Below are positions 24,600 through 33,560 of a stretch of 64,000 nucleotides of DNA, one piece after another (the stretch's first letter is position 1; each line of letters opens with the position of its first letter). Under the pieces are notes generated by a model. The model was not told the origin of the DNA. It was given only the letters and a program-made list of their open reading frames with translations, and did not search any database. This DNA is from Flavobacteriales bacterium (GTDB lineage: Bacteria; Bacteroidota; Bacteroidia; Flavobacteriales_F; PHOS-HE28). The stretch covers positions 124,001-188,000 of the forward strand of contig JACJZI010000007.1 in assembly GCA_020635655.1 (NCBI GenBank), read 5' to 3'. A program made the translations under genes and the position numbers.

Positions 24600-25256
24600 C
24601 TACTTGAACAAGAAGCCGTTCATGGCCTGCATCGCCATGAAGCGCTCCATGAAAAGGTCCACCAATCGTGGATCCGTGACCTTTGAGGGCGGCAGCTGTG
24701 AGAAGTAGTAGAATTGTTTGTTGTAGATCAAGGGTTCCTTCTCCGCCGCTGCTTTCAAGCCCTTGGGGATGACCTTGTTCCGTTCTCCGCGCATCATTCC
24801 GAAGAACTGCTTGAACGTGCGCTCCTCGCAAAGCTGTCGAAATGTCGCGGGATCACGAGCGATGCGCCCCCGGATACGCGCCAGGGTCGCCGTATCCGGC
24901 ATGTACTGCCCGCCATAGGCACGGATATGTTCCGGGCCGAGCTCCATGTACATGCCTGGAAGTGACATGCCCTTCCGCCCTTCCGGCGTGATGAGTGCCG
25001 TACAATTCAGTTTATAAGGTGTCTTGTCCTTGCTGAACCGGATGTCGCGGTGGATCCGGAAGATGGCCTCCTTGGGCGCGATCCGGATCCGCTTGTCCAC
25101 CTTTCCCATGCGGTCGATGAGCTCGGATACGAACGCCTCGAACGGAGCCTTCACGGAACGTTCATAGCGCGACCGTTCGGCATCGAACCACGCCTTGTGG
25201 TTGTTCGCGGCAAGTTCCTTGAAGAAGCGGTTGAAGTCGGCCGTGAACCAAGCCAT
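24600..25256 (-). CDS. DUF2461 family protein
   Basis: 218 residues. Family hallmarks: FKELAANNHKAWFDAERSRYE at the N-terminus, RIHRDIRFSKDKTPYKLN in the middle, and GGQYMPDTATLARIR. DUF2461 proteins are cytoplasmic and widespread in Bacteroidota, with no established reaction. The frame extends much further upstream on the reverse strand, but the ATG at 25256 is where the family similarity begins. It is divergent from the methyltransferase gene at 25290. Confidence 0.88.
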   Translation of the reverse strand: MAWFTADFNRFFKELAANNHKAWFDAERSRYERSVKAPFEAFVSELIDRMGKVDKRIRIAPKEAIFRIHRDIRFSKDKTPYKLNCTALITPEGRKGMSLPGMYMELGPEHIRAYGGQYMPDTATLARIRGRIARDPATFRQLCEERTFKQFFGMMRGERNKVIPKGLKAAAEKEPLIYNKQFYYFSQLPPSKVTDPRLVDLFMERFMAMQAMNGFLFK

Positions 25257-25265
25257 GCATGCACT

Positions 25266-25272
25266 AATTTGC
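25266..25272 (+). promoter_or_regulatory. Candidate -7 element of the ogt-like gene
   Basis: TAATTTG, one base short of TAnnTTTG, lies 17 bases before the ATG at 25290. Confidence 0.3.
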
Positions 25273-25289
25273 TGCCAAGTTACCTCGCG

Positions 25290-25820
25290 ATGTCCCGCCG
25301 CCGGAACAACTCCTCGACACGCCAAGAGCCCGAGCTGTTCACGCTCACCCACGTGCTTTCCCTCGAAACGCCGATCGGCAAGCTGTGGATCGAGAGCGAT
25401 GGGGAACTGATCACCCGCACCGCGTTCACCGCGATCCGCGGCAGAACAGGCCGACCGCCCAAGGTGCTGACCGACGCCGGTCGTCAGATCGAACAATATC
25501 TCCGCCGGCGTCGCAAGCGGTTCGATCTTCCCCTGCAACAACTCGGCACCCGGTTCCAACGCATGGTATGGCGTTCGATCGATGAGATCCCGTTCGGCAC
25601 CACGCGCACCTATGGTGCGATCGGTGCGGAGATCGGCGGGAAGGCGATCGCCCGAACGGTCGGTCAGGCCTGTGGCAGCAACCCGCTCCCCCTGTTGGTG
25701 CCCTGTCATCGCGTGATCTCCGCGGACGGCCTTCTCACCGGCTACGTGGGCGGCCTGTGGCGCAAGCGTTGGCTGTTGCAGCATGAAGGCGCGCTTCCCA
25801 GGGACCTGTTCGCTCGGTGA
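25290..25820 (+). CDS. ogt: Methylated-DNA--protein-cysteine methyltransferase (alkylguanine repair)
   Basis: 176 residues. The active-site motif PCHRV is at about 138-142 with the acceptor cysteine at 139, preceded by the helix-turn-helix segment TRTYGAIGAEIGGKAIARTVGQACGSNP (read in parts) and followed by LTGYVGGLWRKRWLLQHEG. It repairs O6-alkylguanine by transferring the alkyl group irreversibly to itself. The N-terminal domain is short, as in Ogt. The start at 25290 lies between a -7-like box and the first conserved strand. Symbol given by similarity. Confidence 0.9.
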   Translation: MSRRRNNSSTRQEPELFTLTHVLSLETPIGKLWIESDGELITRTAFTAIRGRTGRPPKVLTDAGRQIEQYLRRRRKRFDLPLQQLGTRFQRMVWRSIDEIPFGTTRTYGAIGAEIGGKAIARTVGQACGSNPLPLLVPCHRVISADGLLTGYVGGLWRKRWLLQHEGALPRDLFAR

Positions 25821-25883
25821 TCGCCATAGGGAGCCGCTTAACATCTTTTTGATCATGTTCCGGAGCACGGCGGACCGGGTCGA

Positions 25884-25891
25884 TAATTTTG
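25884..25891 (+). promoter_or_regulatory. gldA-operon promoter -7 element (TAATTTTG)
   Basis: Exact TAnnTTTG match 23 bases before the gldA ATG. Confidence 0.6.
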
Positions 25892-25913
25892 CCCGCCGAA
25901 GAGCCGAGCCCGC

Positions 25914-26843
25914 ATGGACATCCGCATCGAGCAACTGACCAAACGCTACGGGCCCCAGACCGCGGTCGACGAGATCACCTTCACGGTCCGGACGGGAGAA
26001 GTGCTCGGTTTCCTTGGTCCCAACGGTGCGGGCAAGTCCACCACGATGAAGATGATCTGTGGACTTTTGGCCCCGGACCACGGAACGATCCAGGTCGGCG
26101 GGCGTTCGGTCCTTGAGGATCCCGGACCGGTGAGGCGACACATCGGTTATCTGCCCGAGAACAATCCGCTCTATGAGGAGATGCCCGTGCTGGACTTCCT
26201 CCGGTTCACGGCCAAGGTGCAGGGGGTGGAGGCGTCACGGATCGATGAACGCATTCGTGAAATGGTGAACGTCTGCGGTTTGGACCCGGAGAAACACAAG
26301 CGGATCGGGGAGCTCAGCAAGGGCTACCGCCAGCGTGTCGGCCTGGCCCAGGCGATGGTCCACGACCCGGAGGTGCTGATCCTGGACGAACCCACCAGCG
26401 GCCTTGACCCCAACCAGATCGTGGAGATACGCGAGCTGATCAGGGAGGTGGGGCGCGCCAAGACCGTGATATTCAGTACGCACATCCTGCCCGAGGTCGA
26501 GGCGACATGCGATCGGATCCTCATCATCAATCGGGGCCGGATCGTGGCGGATGGCTCGCCCGAGGCATTGCGGAACCAGGTGCAGGGCAGGTCGGTGATG
26601 CGCGTGCGGATCGAGGATGGTGACCGGGACAACGTGCAACAGGCCCTGAGCGCTCTTCCGGGCGTGGCGCTCGCGGACCCGGTGACCGGTACCACGGACC
26701 GCTTCGACCTGCAATGTGGAGCGGATGGCGAGGTGGCGCGGCGCGTGTTCCGCCTGTGCGTGGACCACGGCTGGGCGCTCACCGAACTGCGGCCCATCGA
26801 ATCGCGACTGGAGGACATCTTCCGCGACCTCACACTGAACTGA
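25914..26843 (+). CDS. gldA: ABC transporter ATP-binding protein GldA-like
   Basis: 309 residues. Walker A GPNGAGKST (35-43), signature LSKGYRQRVGLAQAM, Walker B VLILDEPTSGLDP, and switch His in FSTHILPE. IGYLPENNPLYEEMPV and the overall register match gliding-motility GldA closely. It energises the GldF permease. First gene of a four-gene operon. Because close relatives also occur in non-gliding bacteria as a GldG-type ABC system, actual gliding cannot be concluded. Confidence 0.88.
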   Translation: MDIRIEQLTKRYGPQTAVDEITFTVRTGEVLGFLGPNGAGKSTTMKMICGLLAPDHGTIQVGGRSVLEDPGPVRRHIGYLPENNPLYEEMPVLDFLRFTAKVQGVEASRIDERIREMVNVCGLDPEKHKRIGELSKGYRQRVGLAQAMVHDPEVLILDEPTSGLDPNQIVEIRELIREVGRAKTVIFSTHILPEVEATCDRILIINRGRIVADGSPEALRNQVQGRSVMRVRIEDGDRDNVQQALSALPGVALADPVTGTTDRFDLQCGADGEVARRVFRLCVDHGWALTELRPIESRLEDIFRDLTLN

Positions 26844-26849
26844 ACCACG

Positions 26850-27578
26850 ATGAAGAAGACCTGGACCATCGCCCGCAAGGAACTGGCCGCCTTCTTCGAC
26901 TCGTTGATCGCCTACATCCTGCTGGTGGTCTTCCTGGGGTTGAGCGGCTTCTTCACCTGGCTTTATGGCACGGACGTGTTCATGCGTGGACAGGCCGACC
27001 TGAGCGGCTTCTTCAACATCGCCTATTGGACCCTGTTCTTCTTCATTCCGGCCCTCACGATGCGCTCGCTCGCCGAGGAGCGCCGGAGCGGCACATTGGA
27101 CCTTTTGCTGACCAAGGCGTTGACCGACTGGCAGGTGGTGGCGGGAAAGTTCCTCGCCGCCCTGGTGTTGATCGGCATCGCGCTGCTCTGCTCCCTCCCC
27201 TACTACATCACCATTGCAAGCATCGGGAACATCGATCATGGGGCGGTGATCGGCGGCTATCTGGCACTGCTGCTGATGAGCGCGGCGTACATCGGCATCG
27301 GGATCTACGCCAGCAGCGTGACCAACAACCAGATCGTGGCCTTCCTGCTGGCGTTGGTCATCGGGGCGTTCTTCCACATCCTCTTCCAGATCATGGCCTC
27401 CAACTTCACGGGCGTGACCGGCATGGTGCTGAACTTCCTGAGCACAGGTCAACATTTCGATTCGATGTCCCGTGGCGTGCTCGACAGTCGGGACATCCTC
27501 TACTTCCTGAGCATCGCCCTGGCCGGCCTGGTCATGGCGGAGTTCAACCTCGCGAAACGCACTCTTACCGGAAAATGA
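26850..27578 (+). CDS. gldF: ABC-2 type permease GldF-like
   Basis: 242 residues with six hydrophobic helices, opening MKKTWTIARKELAAFFDSLIAYILL and the ABC-2 conserved loop MRSLAEERRSGTLDLLLTKALTDWQVV. It starts six bases after the gldA stop. Length and sequence match GldF. It pairs with GldA and the membrane-anchored GldG-like protein downstream. Confidence 0.88.
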   Translation: MKKTWTIARKELAAFFDSLIAYILLVVFLGLSGFFTWLYGTDVFMRGQADLSGFFNIAYWTLFFFIPALTMRSLAEERRSGTLDLLLTKALTDWQVVAGKFLAALVLIGIALLCSLPYYITIASIGNIDHGAVIGGYLALLLMSAAYIGIGIYASSVTNNQIVAFLLALVIGAFFHILFQIMASNFTGVTGMVLNFLSTGQHFDSMSRGVLDSRDILYFLSIALAGLVMAEFNLAKRTLTGK

Positions 27579-27588
27579 CCCTGCGACC

Positions 27589-29106
27589 ATGAGATCCCGG
27601 CAACAGGTCATCCGCTTCGCACTGCTCTTCGCGACGGCACTGGTGCTCGTGAACGTGCTCGGCACGCGCTACCGCGTGCGTTGGGACCTGACCAGTGACA
27701 AGCGCTACACCCTGAGCGATGCCACATTGGACATGCTCGATTCGTTGCCCGAAGCAGTGACGGTCTCGGCCTACTTCACCGAGGACCTGCCCCCCGATCT
27801 CGCCGTGGCCCGCGATGAGTTCCAGGACCTGCTGATCGAGTATGCGCAGCGCTCCCACGGCAATGTGGTCTACGAGTTCATCGATCCCAATGGCGCGGAT
27901 TCACTCGAACAACAAGCGCTGCAGAACGGGATCCGCCCCCTGCTGGTCAACACCCGCGAAAAGGACAAGGCCCAGCAGATGAAGGTCTACATGGGCGCGG
28001 TGGTGCGTATGGGGGAACAGACGGCCACCATCCCCGTGGTGCAGCGTGGATCGGCCCTGGAGTGGGAGCTCAGTTCCCGGATCAAGCAGGTGAGCGTGAC
28101 GGACAAGCCCACCGTGGGCATCCTGCAGGGGCACGGTGAGCCCTCGGTGAACCAGCTCGGACAATTCGACCTCGGGCTGAGCGTGCTTTACAATATCGAG
28201 CCGATGGCGATCTACGACACCCTGCCGATCCACAGCAGGTTCAATACGATCGTGATCATCGATCCCAAGGATACGATCCCGCCCGCCCAGCTGCAGCGCC
28301 TCGAGGAGTTCATGGCGAAGGGGCACGGCGTGGTGATCGCCTCCTCCCAGGTACAGAGCGATCTGCAGAGCTCCGCCATGGCGCAGATCAAGGAGAACGG
28401 CCTGAACGACTGGTTGCAGCAGTTCGGGGTCCGCCTCGCCCCCAGGATCATCACCGACGCCAGCTGCGGGCAGGTGCAGGTGATGCAACGACGCGGGTAC
28501 TTCAACATGCAGACGGCGATCGCCTTCCCCTACTTTCCCCTGATCACCCATTTCGCCGACCACCCGGCCAGCGCGGGGCTCGATGCCGTCGTGTTCCAAT
28601 TCGCCACTCCGATCGAGACCACGGGGGACAGCACCTATCAGGTGACGCCGCTGCTGATGACCTCCGACAAGAGCAACGCACTTCCCTCGCCGGTGTATGT
28701 CGACATCCAGAAACAATGGACCGATGCCGACTTTCCCATGGGCCCGCAAACCCTGGGCGTCGCCTTGGAAGGTCCCTTTGGTGGCGGACCCGGGGCCAAG
28801 ATGGTCGTGTTCAGCAATGGCAATTTCGCCGTGAACGGACAGGGCCAGGACCAGGTGAACCCGGACAACGTGAACCTGCTGGTGAACGCCGTGGATTGGG
28901 TGACCGACAGGACCGGTCTGATCGAACTGCGGAACAAGGGCGTTGATTATCGGCCGTTGGACGAACTGTCCGACGGGCAGCGGGCATCACTGAAATGGCT
29001 GAACCTGCTGTTGCCTGTCATCCTGGTCATCGGGATCGGTGTGGTACGCGCGAGCTGGCGGCGGCGCCAACGGACCAAACGCATGACACCCGGCCATGTG
29101 GAGTAA
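27589..29106 (+). CDS. gldG: GldG-like ABC transporter auxiliary protein
   Basis: 505 residues: N-terminal membrane helix (FALLFATALVLVNVLG), a long extracytoplasmic domain opening WDLTSDKRYTLSDATLDMLDSLPEAVTVSAYF (read in parts; the GldG N-terminal domain), an intermediate Rossmann-like ABC_transp_aux domain (HSRFNTIVIIDPKDTIPPAQLQRLEEFM), and a C-terminal helix (LLLPVILVIGIGVV). In gliding bacteria GldG works with GldA and GldF. It overlaps the next gene by 11 bases. Confidence 0.87.
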   Translation: MRSRQQVIRFALLFATALVLVNVLGTRYRVRWDLTSDKRYTLSDATLDMLDSLPEAVTVSAYFTEDLPPDLAVARDEFQDLLIEYAQRSHGNVVYEFIDPNGADSLEQQALQNGIRPLLVNTREKDKAQQMKVYMGAVVRMGEQTATIPVVQRGSALEWELSSRIKQVSVTDKPTVGILQGHGEPSVNQLGQFDLGLSVLYNIEPMAIYDTLPIHSRFNTIVIIDPKDTIPPAQLQRLEEFMAKGHGVVIASSQVQSDLQSSAMAQIKENGLNDWLQQFGVRLAPRIITDASCGQVQVMQRRGYFNMQTAIAFPYFPLITHFADHPASAGLDAVVFQFATPIETTGDSTYQVTPLLMTSDKSNALPSPVYVDIQKQWTDADFPMGPQTLGVALEGPFGGGPGAKMVVFSNGNFAVNGQGQDQVNPDNVNLLVNAVDWVTDRTGLIELRNKGVDYRPLDELSDGQRASLKWLNLLLPVILVIGIGVVRASWRRRQRTKRMTPGHVE

Positions 29107-30031
29107 GGCAAGCACCCGCGCCTTGGTGATCGTGGTCGCCGTGCTGGCGATCATCTACGGCGTATCGTTCATCTGGAGCCCGCGCGCCAAGGTGCGCACG
29201 TTCCGGGACACCGTGATCGCCCTGGATACGGCGGCAGTGACCTCGTTCACCCTTAGCCCACCGACCACCGGCCACCAGGACCTTCTGTTCAAACGGGACG
29301 GGCACACATGGACGATGACCTACGATGGACAGCTCTATACCGTGGACCGGAAGAAGGTGCAGGAGTTCCTCGGTCCTTTCGTGCAAATGCGTCCCAAGCG
29401 AATGGTCGGTTCGCTGGACCAGGTGCGCGAGCGGTACGGCTTTGTGGACAGTGTGCGGACGGACGTGGAGCTGACACTGGTCGATGGGAGCAAACAGCAC
29501 CTGAACATCGGACAGAACACCTTCGCACCCGGCCAGGTCGGCATGTGGTCGTATGTCAACCCGGAAGGCGACAAGGACGTGTTCGCCGTGGAGAGCACCA
29601 CATCCATGCTGGCCAAGCAGGCCCCGGACGACTGGCGTCCACACGTATTGGTGGCCGGGAATGCAACGGACATCGAAAGGCTCACCTTCCGCTATATGAG
29701 CGATTCGTCCTATGTGCTCGCTCGTGACAGCAGTCGATGGACATTGGACGGGGACCCGGCCGACCAGGGCAAGGTGGACACCTATATCGCCAGCCTTGTC
29801 CGCGCCAAGGCCCGCAGCTTCGCGGATACCGTGGATGTGGCCCGACGCATGCCGACCCATCAGCTCGAGATCATCGATCGCACCCGACCCGGGCCCATCG
29901 AGGTGAAGGTGTATCCGACCGTCGGTGGGTTCGTGGTGACCAGCAGTCTGAACCCCGGTAACGTCATGCGGTTCGACGCGGCCCGTGAACTGCCACGGAT
30001 GTTCCATCCACGCTCCTACTGGGTGCCCTGA
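29096..30031 (+). CDS. DUF4340 domain protein of the GldAFG-type operon
   Basis: 311 residues with one N-terminal membrane helix (ALVIVVAVLAIIYGVSFIW) and an extracytoplasmic DUF4340-type beta-rich domain (FTLSPPTTGHQDLLFKRDGHTW, DVELTLVDGSKQHLNIGQN). DUF4340 proteins regularly follow GldG-like genes, so it is probably a further subunit or chaperone of that ABC complex. ATG 29096 overlaps the gldG end in another frame, implying coupled translation. Confidence 0.8.
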   Translation: MWSKASTRALVIVVAVLAIIYGVSFIWSPRAKVRTFRDTVIALDTAAVTSFTLSPPTTGHQDLLFKRDGHTWTMTYDGQLYTVDRKKVQEFLGPFVQMRPKRMVGSLDQVRERYGFVDSVRTDVELTLVDGSKQHLNIGQNTFAPGQVGMWSYVNPEGDKDVFAVESTTSMLAKQAPDDWRPHVLVAGNATDIERLTFRYMSDSSYVLARDSSRWTLDGDPADQGKVDTYIASLVRAKARSFADTVDVARRMPTHQLEIIDRTRPGPIEVKVYPTVGGFVVTSSLNPGNVMRFDAARELPRMFHPRSYWVP

Positions 30032-30107
30032 TCACCGGTCTGCGAACACGGCGTTGTCAGCAGACAGGGCATTGCAGGCCACCAGGAGAACATCCGGAAA
30101 GTCACTT

Positions 30108-30134
30108 TTGTTCGGTCCTGAACAAGGACCTTTG
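30108..30134 (+). promoter_or_regulatory. Candidate promoter/operator of the C39-RimK-GCS2 operon
   Basis: A TTG at 30108 and GACCTTTG at 30127-30134 (one mismatch to TAnnTTTG) are 16 bases apart. A 6-bp palindrome, GGTCCT-GAACA-AGGACC (30114-30130), lies across the spacer and could be a repressor site. It is followed 14 bases later by the first start codon of the operon. Confidence 0.35.
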
Positions 30135-30148
30135 TCGCGCAGCCGATC

Positions 30149-30856
30149 ATGCGCCCCATCCGCATCCTTCCACAGCCGGACGACAGCACGTGCGGTCCAA
30201 CGGCACTGCATGCGGTCTACACCTATTTCGGTCTCGACCTGTCGTTGGACCGGGTGATCCGGGAAGTGCATCATCTCGAGGATGGTGGAACGCTCGCCGT
30301 ATATCTCGGTCTGCATGCCTTGAAGCAGGGATTCCTGGCCCGGATCCACAGTTACAACCTCCGCGTGTTCGACCCCTCCTGGGATGGCCTTGGCGCCCGT
30401 GACCTGCGTGCACGCCTGCTGGCCCAGCTCAAGGTGAAGAAAGGCAAGAAACTGCGCGCTGCCAGTCTCGCCTATTCAAGGTTCCTGAAGCTGGGCGGCG
30501 AGATCCGGTTCGATGACCCCGCACCCGCCCTTCTGCGGAAGTACTTCCAGGCGGGACTTCCCGTGCTCGCCGGGTTGAGCGCCACGTACCTGTACCGAAG
30601 CAAAAGGGAACTGACCAACGACAGGGGCCAAAGCCATTTCGACGACCTGCGCGGCCGGCCCATGGGCCATTTCGTGGTGCTCGGCGGCATGAACGACGAC
30701 CAGGTGCTCATCGCTGATCCGTACCGCGACAATCCCTACAGCGCTGACCACAGCTACCACGTGCCTGTAGGCCGATTGCTCAATTCGATCATGCTCGGCA
30801 TCGTGACCTATGATGCCAACATCCTGGTGATCGCCAGGGACGGACCCTTGCCATGA
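30149..30856 (+). CDS. C39-like cysteine peptidase of an amidoligase operon
   Basis: 235 residues, no signal peptide. The N-terminal catalytic motif QPDDSTCGPTAL puts the nucleophile at C15. The catalytic His is in MGHFVVLGGM and the Asp in VLIADPY, the papain-like C39 triad order. Unlike bacteriocin-exporter C39 domains it has no ABC transporter part. It may cleave or transfer the product built by the two ligases downstream. The ATGA overlap with the RimK-like gene shows it is the first cistron of a coupled operon. Confidence 0.8.
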   Translation: MRPIRILPQPDDSTCGPTALHAVYTYFGLDLSLDRVIREVHHLEDGGTLAVYLGLHALKQGFLARIHSYNLRVFDPSWDGLGARDLRARLLAQLKVKKGKKLRAASLAYSRFLKLGGEIRFDDPAPALLRKYFQAGLPVLAGLSATYLYRSKRELTNDRGQSHFDDLRGRPMGHFVVLGGMNDDQVLIADPYRDNPYSADHSYHVPVGRLLNSIMLGIVTYDANILVIARDGPLP

Positions 30857-32328
30857 GGAAGATCATCGTGGTGAACGACCCCCGGGAGTGGGTCTTCGAT
30901 GTTAAGGACATCGAAGTGACCTCATCGCGGGAGTATCTGACCGATCCGCGCTTCGCACTGGCCGGTAGAACGCGTGTCTTCAACCTGGCGAACAGCTATG
31001 CCTATCAGAGCAGGGGGTACTACGTGAGCCTGCTTGCAGAAGCGCGCGGGCACAAGGTGATCCCGGACGCCAAGACGATCATCGACCTGCGATCGCCCAG
31101 TCTCGTGAAGGTGCTTTCCCGCGACCTGGAGGGCATGGTGCAGCAGCACCTCGCTCACAAGAAAAAGGACAGGTTCGAACTGAGCATTTATTTCGGGCAC
31201 AACGTGAACCGGCGCTACGATCGTCTGGCCCGGGAACTGTACAAGGTGTTCCAGGCCCCGTTGATGCGCGCCCGGTTCGCGCGCTCCGGCGAACAGTGGG
31301 AACTGCGCGGTGTACGGCCGATCCCCTACAACGAGATACCTGATGAGCACCTGCCCTACCTCCGACGCTTCGCGGTGGCCTATTTCTCCAAGAAGCGGTA
31401 CGACCGGGCACGTGCCGACCGCAGTCGGTACGATCTGGCCATCCTGGTAAACCCGCAGGACAAGGCCGCACCGTCGAACAAACGTGCCATCGTACTGTTC
31501 CGACAGATCGCTGAACGAATGGGGTTCGCCGTGGACATCCTGGGACCGAACGACATCGATCGGTTGGGGGAATTCGATGCCCTGCTCATCCGCGAGAACA
31601 CCCGTGTGAACGACCACACATACCGGTTCGCCCGGAAGGCCCAAAGCGAGGGCCTGGCCGTGATCGATGCGCCGGACGCGATCTTGAAGTGCAACAACAA
31701 GGTCTTCCTTGCCGAGGTCATGGTGGCCGGGGAGGTCCCTTCGCCCCGAACGATGATCGTCCACTCGGAGAACCGTCAGGAAGTGGCCGAACGCTTCGGT
31801 CTGCCGGTGGTCCTGAAACTCCCGGACAGCACGTTCAGCATGGGCGTGGTGAAAGCACGCACCGCGGACGAACTGGCGAACGAACTGGACAAGATGCTGG
31901 CCACATCCGATCTGGTGATCGCCCAGGAATACATGCCCAGCGACTTCGATTGGCGGATCGGTGTGCTCGATGGGATGCCTTTGTACGCGTGCAAATACTT
32001 CATGGCTCGCGGTCACTGGCAGATCTACAATTGGAGCAGCAGCACGAAACGTGACCAGACCGGTGACTTCACCACGATGCCGGTGAACGAGGCCCCGAAA
32101 GAGATCGTCGATGCCGCGCTGAAAGCCGTGCTCGCGATCGTGGGACCCAAGGGGCTCTTCGGCGTGGACATCAAGGATGTCGACGGAAAACCCTACGTGA
32201 TCGAGGTGAACGAATGTCCCAACATCGATCACGGCGTGGAGGACCAAGTGCTCGGGACCGGGCTCTACGCGGCCATCATCGGATCCCTGCTTCGGGACAT
32301 CGAACGCAAGATCGGCATCGGCCAATGA
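30853..32328 (+). CDS. RimK-like ATP-grasp ligase
   Basis: 491 residues. An N-terminal region of about 190 residues (with SSREYLTDPRFA and RGYYVSLLAEARGHKVIPD) is followed by a pre-ATP-grasp and ATP-grasp domain: LLIRENTRVNDHTYRFARKA, ILKCNNKVFLAEVM, GLPVVLKLPDSTFSMGVVK, VIAQEYMPSDFDWRIGVLDG and the metal-binding GVDIKDVDGKPYVIEVNECPN. ATP-grasp ligases of this type form amide bonds by acyl phosphate, often adding glutamate or other amino acids. The substrate is unknown. It overlaps both neighbours by ATGA. Confidence 0.88.
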   Translation: MRKIIVVNDPREWVFDVKDIEVTSSREYLTDPRFALAGRTRVFNLANSYAYQSRGYYVSLLAEARGHKVIPDAKTIIDLRSPSLVKVLSRDLEGMVQQHLAHKKKDRFELSIYFGHNVNRRYDRLARELYKVFQAPLMRARFARSGEQWELRGVRPIPYNEIPDEHLPYLRRFAVAYFSKKRYDRARADRSRYDLAILVNPQDKAAPSNKRAIVLFRQIAERMGFAVDILGPNDIDRLGEFDALLIRENTRVNDHTYRFARKAQSEGLAVIDAPDAILKCNNKVFLAEVMVAGEVPSPRTMIVHSENRQEVAERFGLPVVLKLPDSTFSMGVVKARTADELANELDKMLATSDLVIAQEYMPSDFDWRIGVLDGMPLYACKYFMARGHWQIYNWSSSTKRDQTGDFTTMPVNEAPKEIVDAALKAVLAIVGPKGLFGVDIKDVDGKPYVIEVNECPNIDHGVEDQVLGTGLYAAIIGSLLRDIERKIGIGQ

Positions 32329-33560
32329 GCAGACACAAGCGATACGGGTTGTTCGAGGTCACCGGCATCGAACTGGAATACATGGTGGTGGAACGCGGAA
32401 CGCTGCGCGTGCTGCCCATCGTGGACAGGCTCTTCGAGGATGTGACCGGGCAGGTGGTGAGCGATGTGTCCCGAGGTGATGTGGAATGGAGCAACGAACT
32501 GGTCAGCCATGTGTTGGAGCTGAAGACCGCAGCACCCACGCCGCGGATCGACAGCGTTGGACCCGCATTCGCCCGGGAGGTCCGGTCCATCAATGAACGG
32601 CTCGCGAAACGCAACGCGATGCTGCTCCCCACGGCGGCACATCCATTGATGGACCCGTTCGCGGAAACGGTGATCTGGCCCCACGCACACAGCGAGATCT
32701 ATGCCCTGTACAACACCATCTTCGACTGCCGTGGGCATGGGTGGAGCAACTTGCAGAGCACGCACCTGAACCTGCCATTCGCGAACGATGAGGAGTTCGG
32801 TCGTCTGCACGCGGCGGTTCGGCTCGTGCTTCCCCTGATACCGGCCCTTGCCGCAAGTTCGCCCATCCTGGACGGCAGTCCCACCGGCTTCCTGGACAGC
32901 CGCATGGAGGCCTATCTCCATCACCAGGAGCGCCTGCCGGAACTGATGGGCTCGCTCATCCCCGAGGCGGTGTTCACACAGGAGGATTACCATCGCGTGG
33001 TATTCGATCCTATCGGCCGTGCGCTCGCTCCCTTCGATCCCGATCATGTGATGGACCACCATTTCGCGAACTCGCGCGGGGCCATCGCCCGGTTCGATCG
33101 GGGTGCGATCGAGGTCCGTGTGATCGACATCCAGGAGTGCCCCGCAGCCGACCTCGCCATCGCGGAGATGATCGTCGCCGTGGTGGGTGCTTTGGTCAAT
33201 GGGCGCTGGGGTGATCCCCAGCGACAGCGGGATCGGAGCGAAAATGACCTGCTGTCCCTGTTCATGCTGACGATCAAGGATGCTGGAAAGGCCAGTATGA
33301 CGGATAAGGGCTTCGCGGAGGTCTTTGGCGCGACGCTGGAGGAGTGTCCGACCGTGAACGATCTGTGGGGACATCTGTTCAACGAACTTGGTGATCGTTT
33401 GAGCACGGAAGCGCGACCGGTCATCGCCCACATCCTGAAGCATGGATGCCTCGCCCAACGCATCCTGATGCGACTCGGCAACACGCCTTCACGCGATCGG
33501 ATCGTGGAAGTGTACTCGCTCCTGGCGGATCATCTGGAGCGCAACATCCCTTTCGGATGA
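32325..33560 (+). CDS. GCS2-family glutamate-cysteine-ligase-like amidoligase
   Basis: 411 residues. Carboxylate-amine ligase landmarks: GIELEYMVVE at the N-terminus (the acidic metal-binding strand), SNELVSHVLELKT, NLQSTHLNLPF and GAIEVRVIDIQECP. It belongs to the glutamine-synthetase fold group that includes YbdK-type glutamate-cysteine ligases. With an ATP-grasp ligase beside it and no glutathione synthetase, conventional glutathione synthesis is unlikely. The start at ATG 32325 (MSRHKRYGLF) overlaps the upstream stop; the frame is open further upstream inside the RimK-like gene. Confidence 0.85.
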   Translation: MSRHKRYGLFEVTGIELEYMVVERGTLRVLPIVDRLFEDVTGQVVSDVSRGDVEWSNELVSHVLELKTAAPTPRIDSVGPAFAREVRSINERLAKRNAMLLPTAAHPLMDPFAETVIWPHAHSEIYALYNTIFDCRGHGWSNLQSTHLNLPFANDEEFGRLHAAVRLVLPLIPALAASSPILDGSPTGFLDSRMEAYLHHQERLPELMGSLIPEAVFTQEDYHRVVFDPIGRALAPFDPDHVMDHHFANSRGAIARFDRGAIEVRVIDIQECPAADLAIAEMIVAVVGALVNGRWGDPQRQRDRSENDLLSLFMLTIKDAGKASMTDKGFAEVFGATLEECPTVNDLWGHLFNELGDRLSTEARPVIAHILKHGCLAQRILMRLGNTPSRDRIVEVYSLLADHLERNIPFG

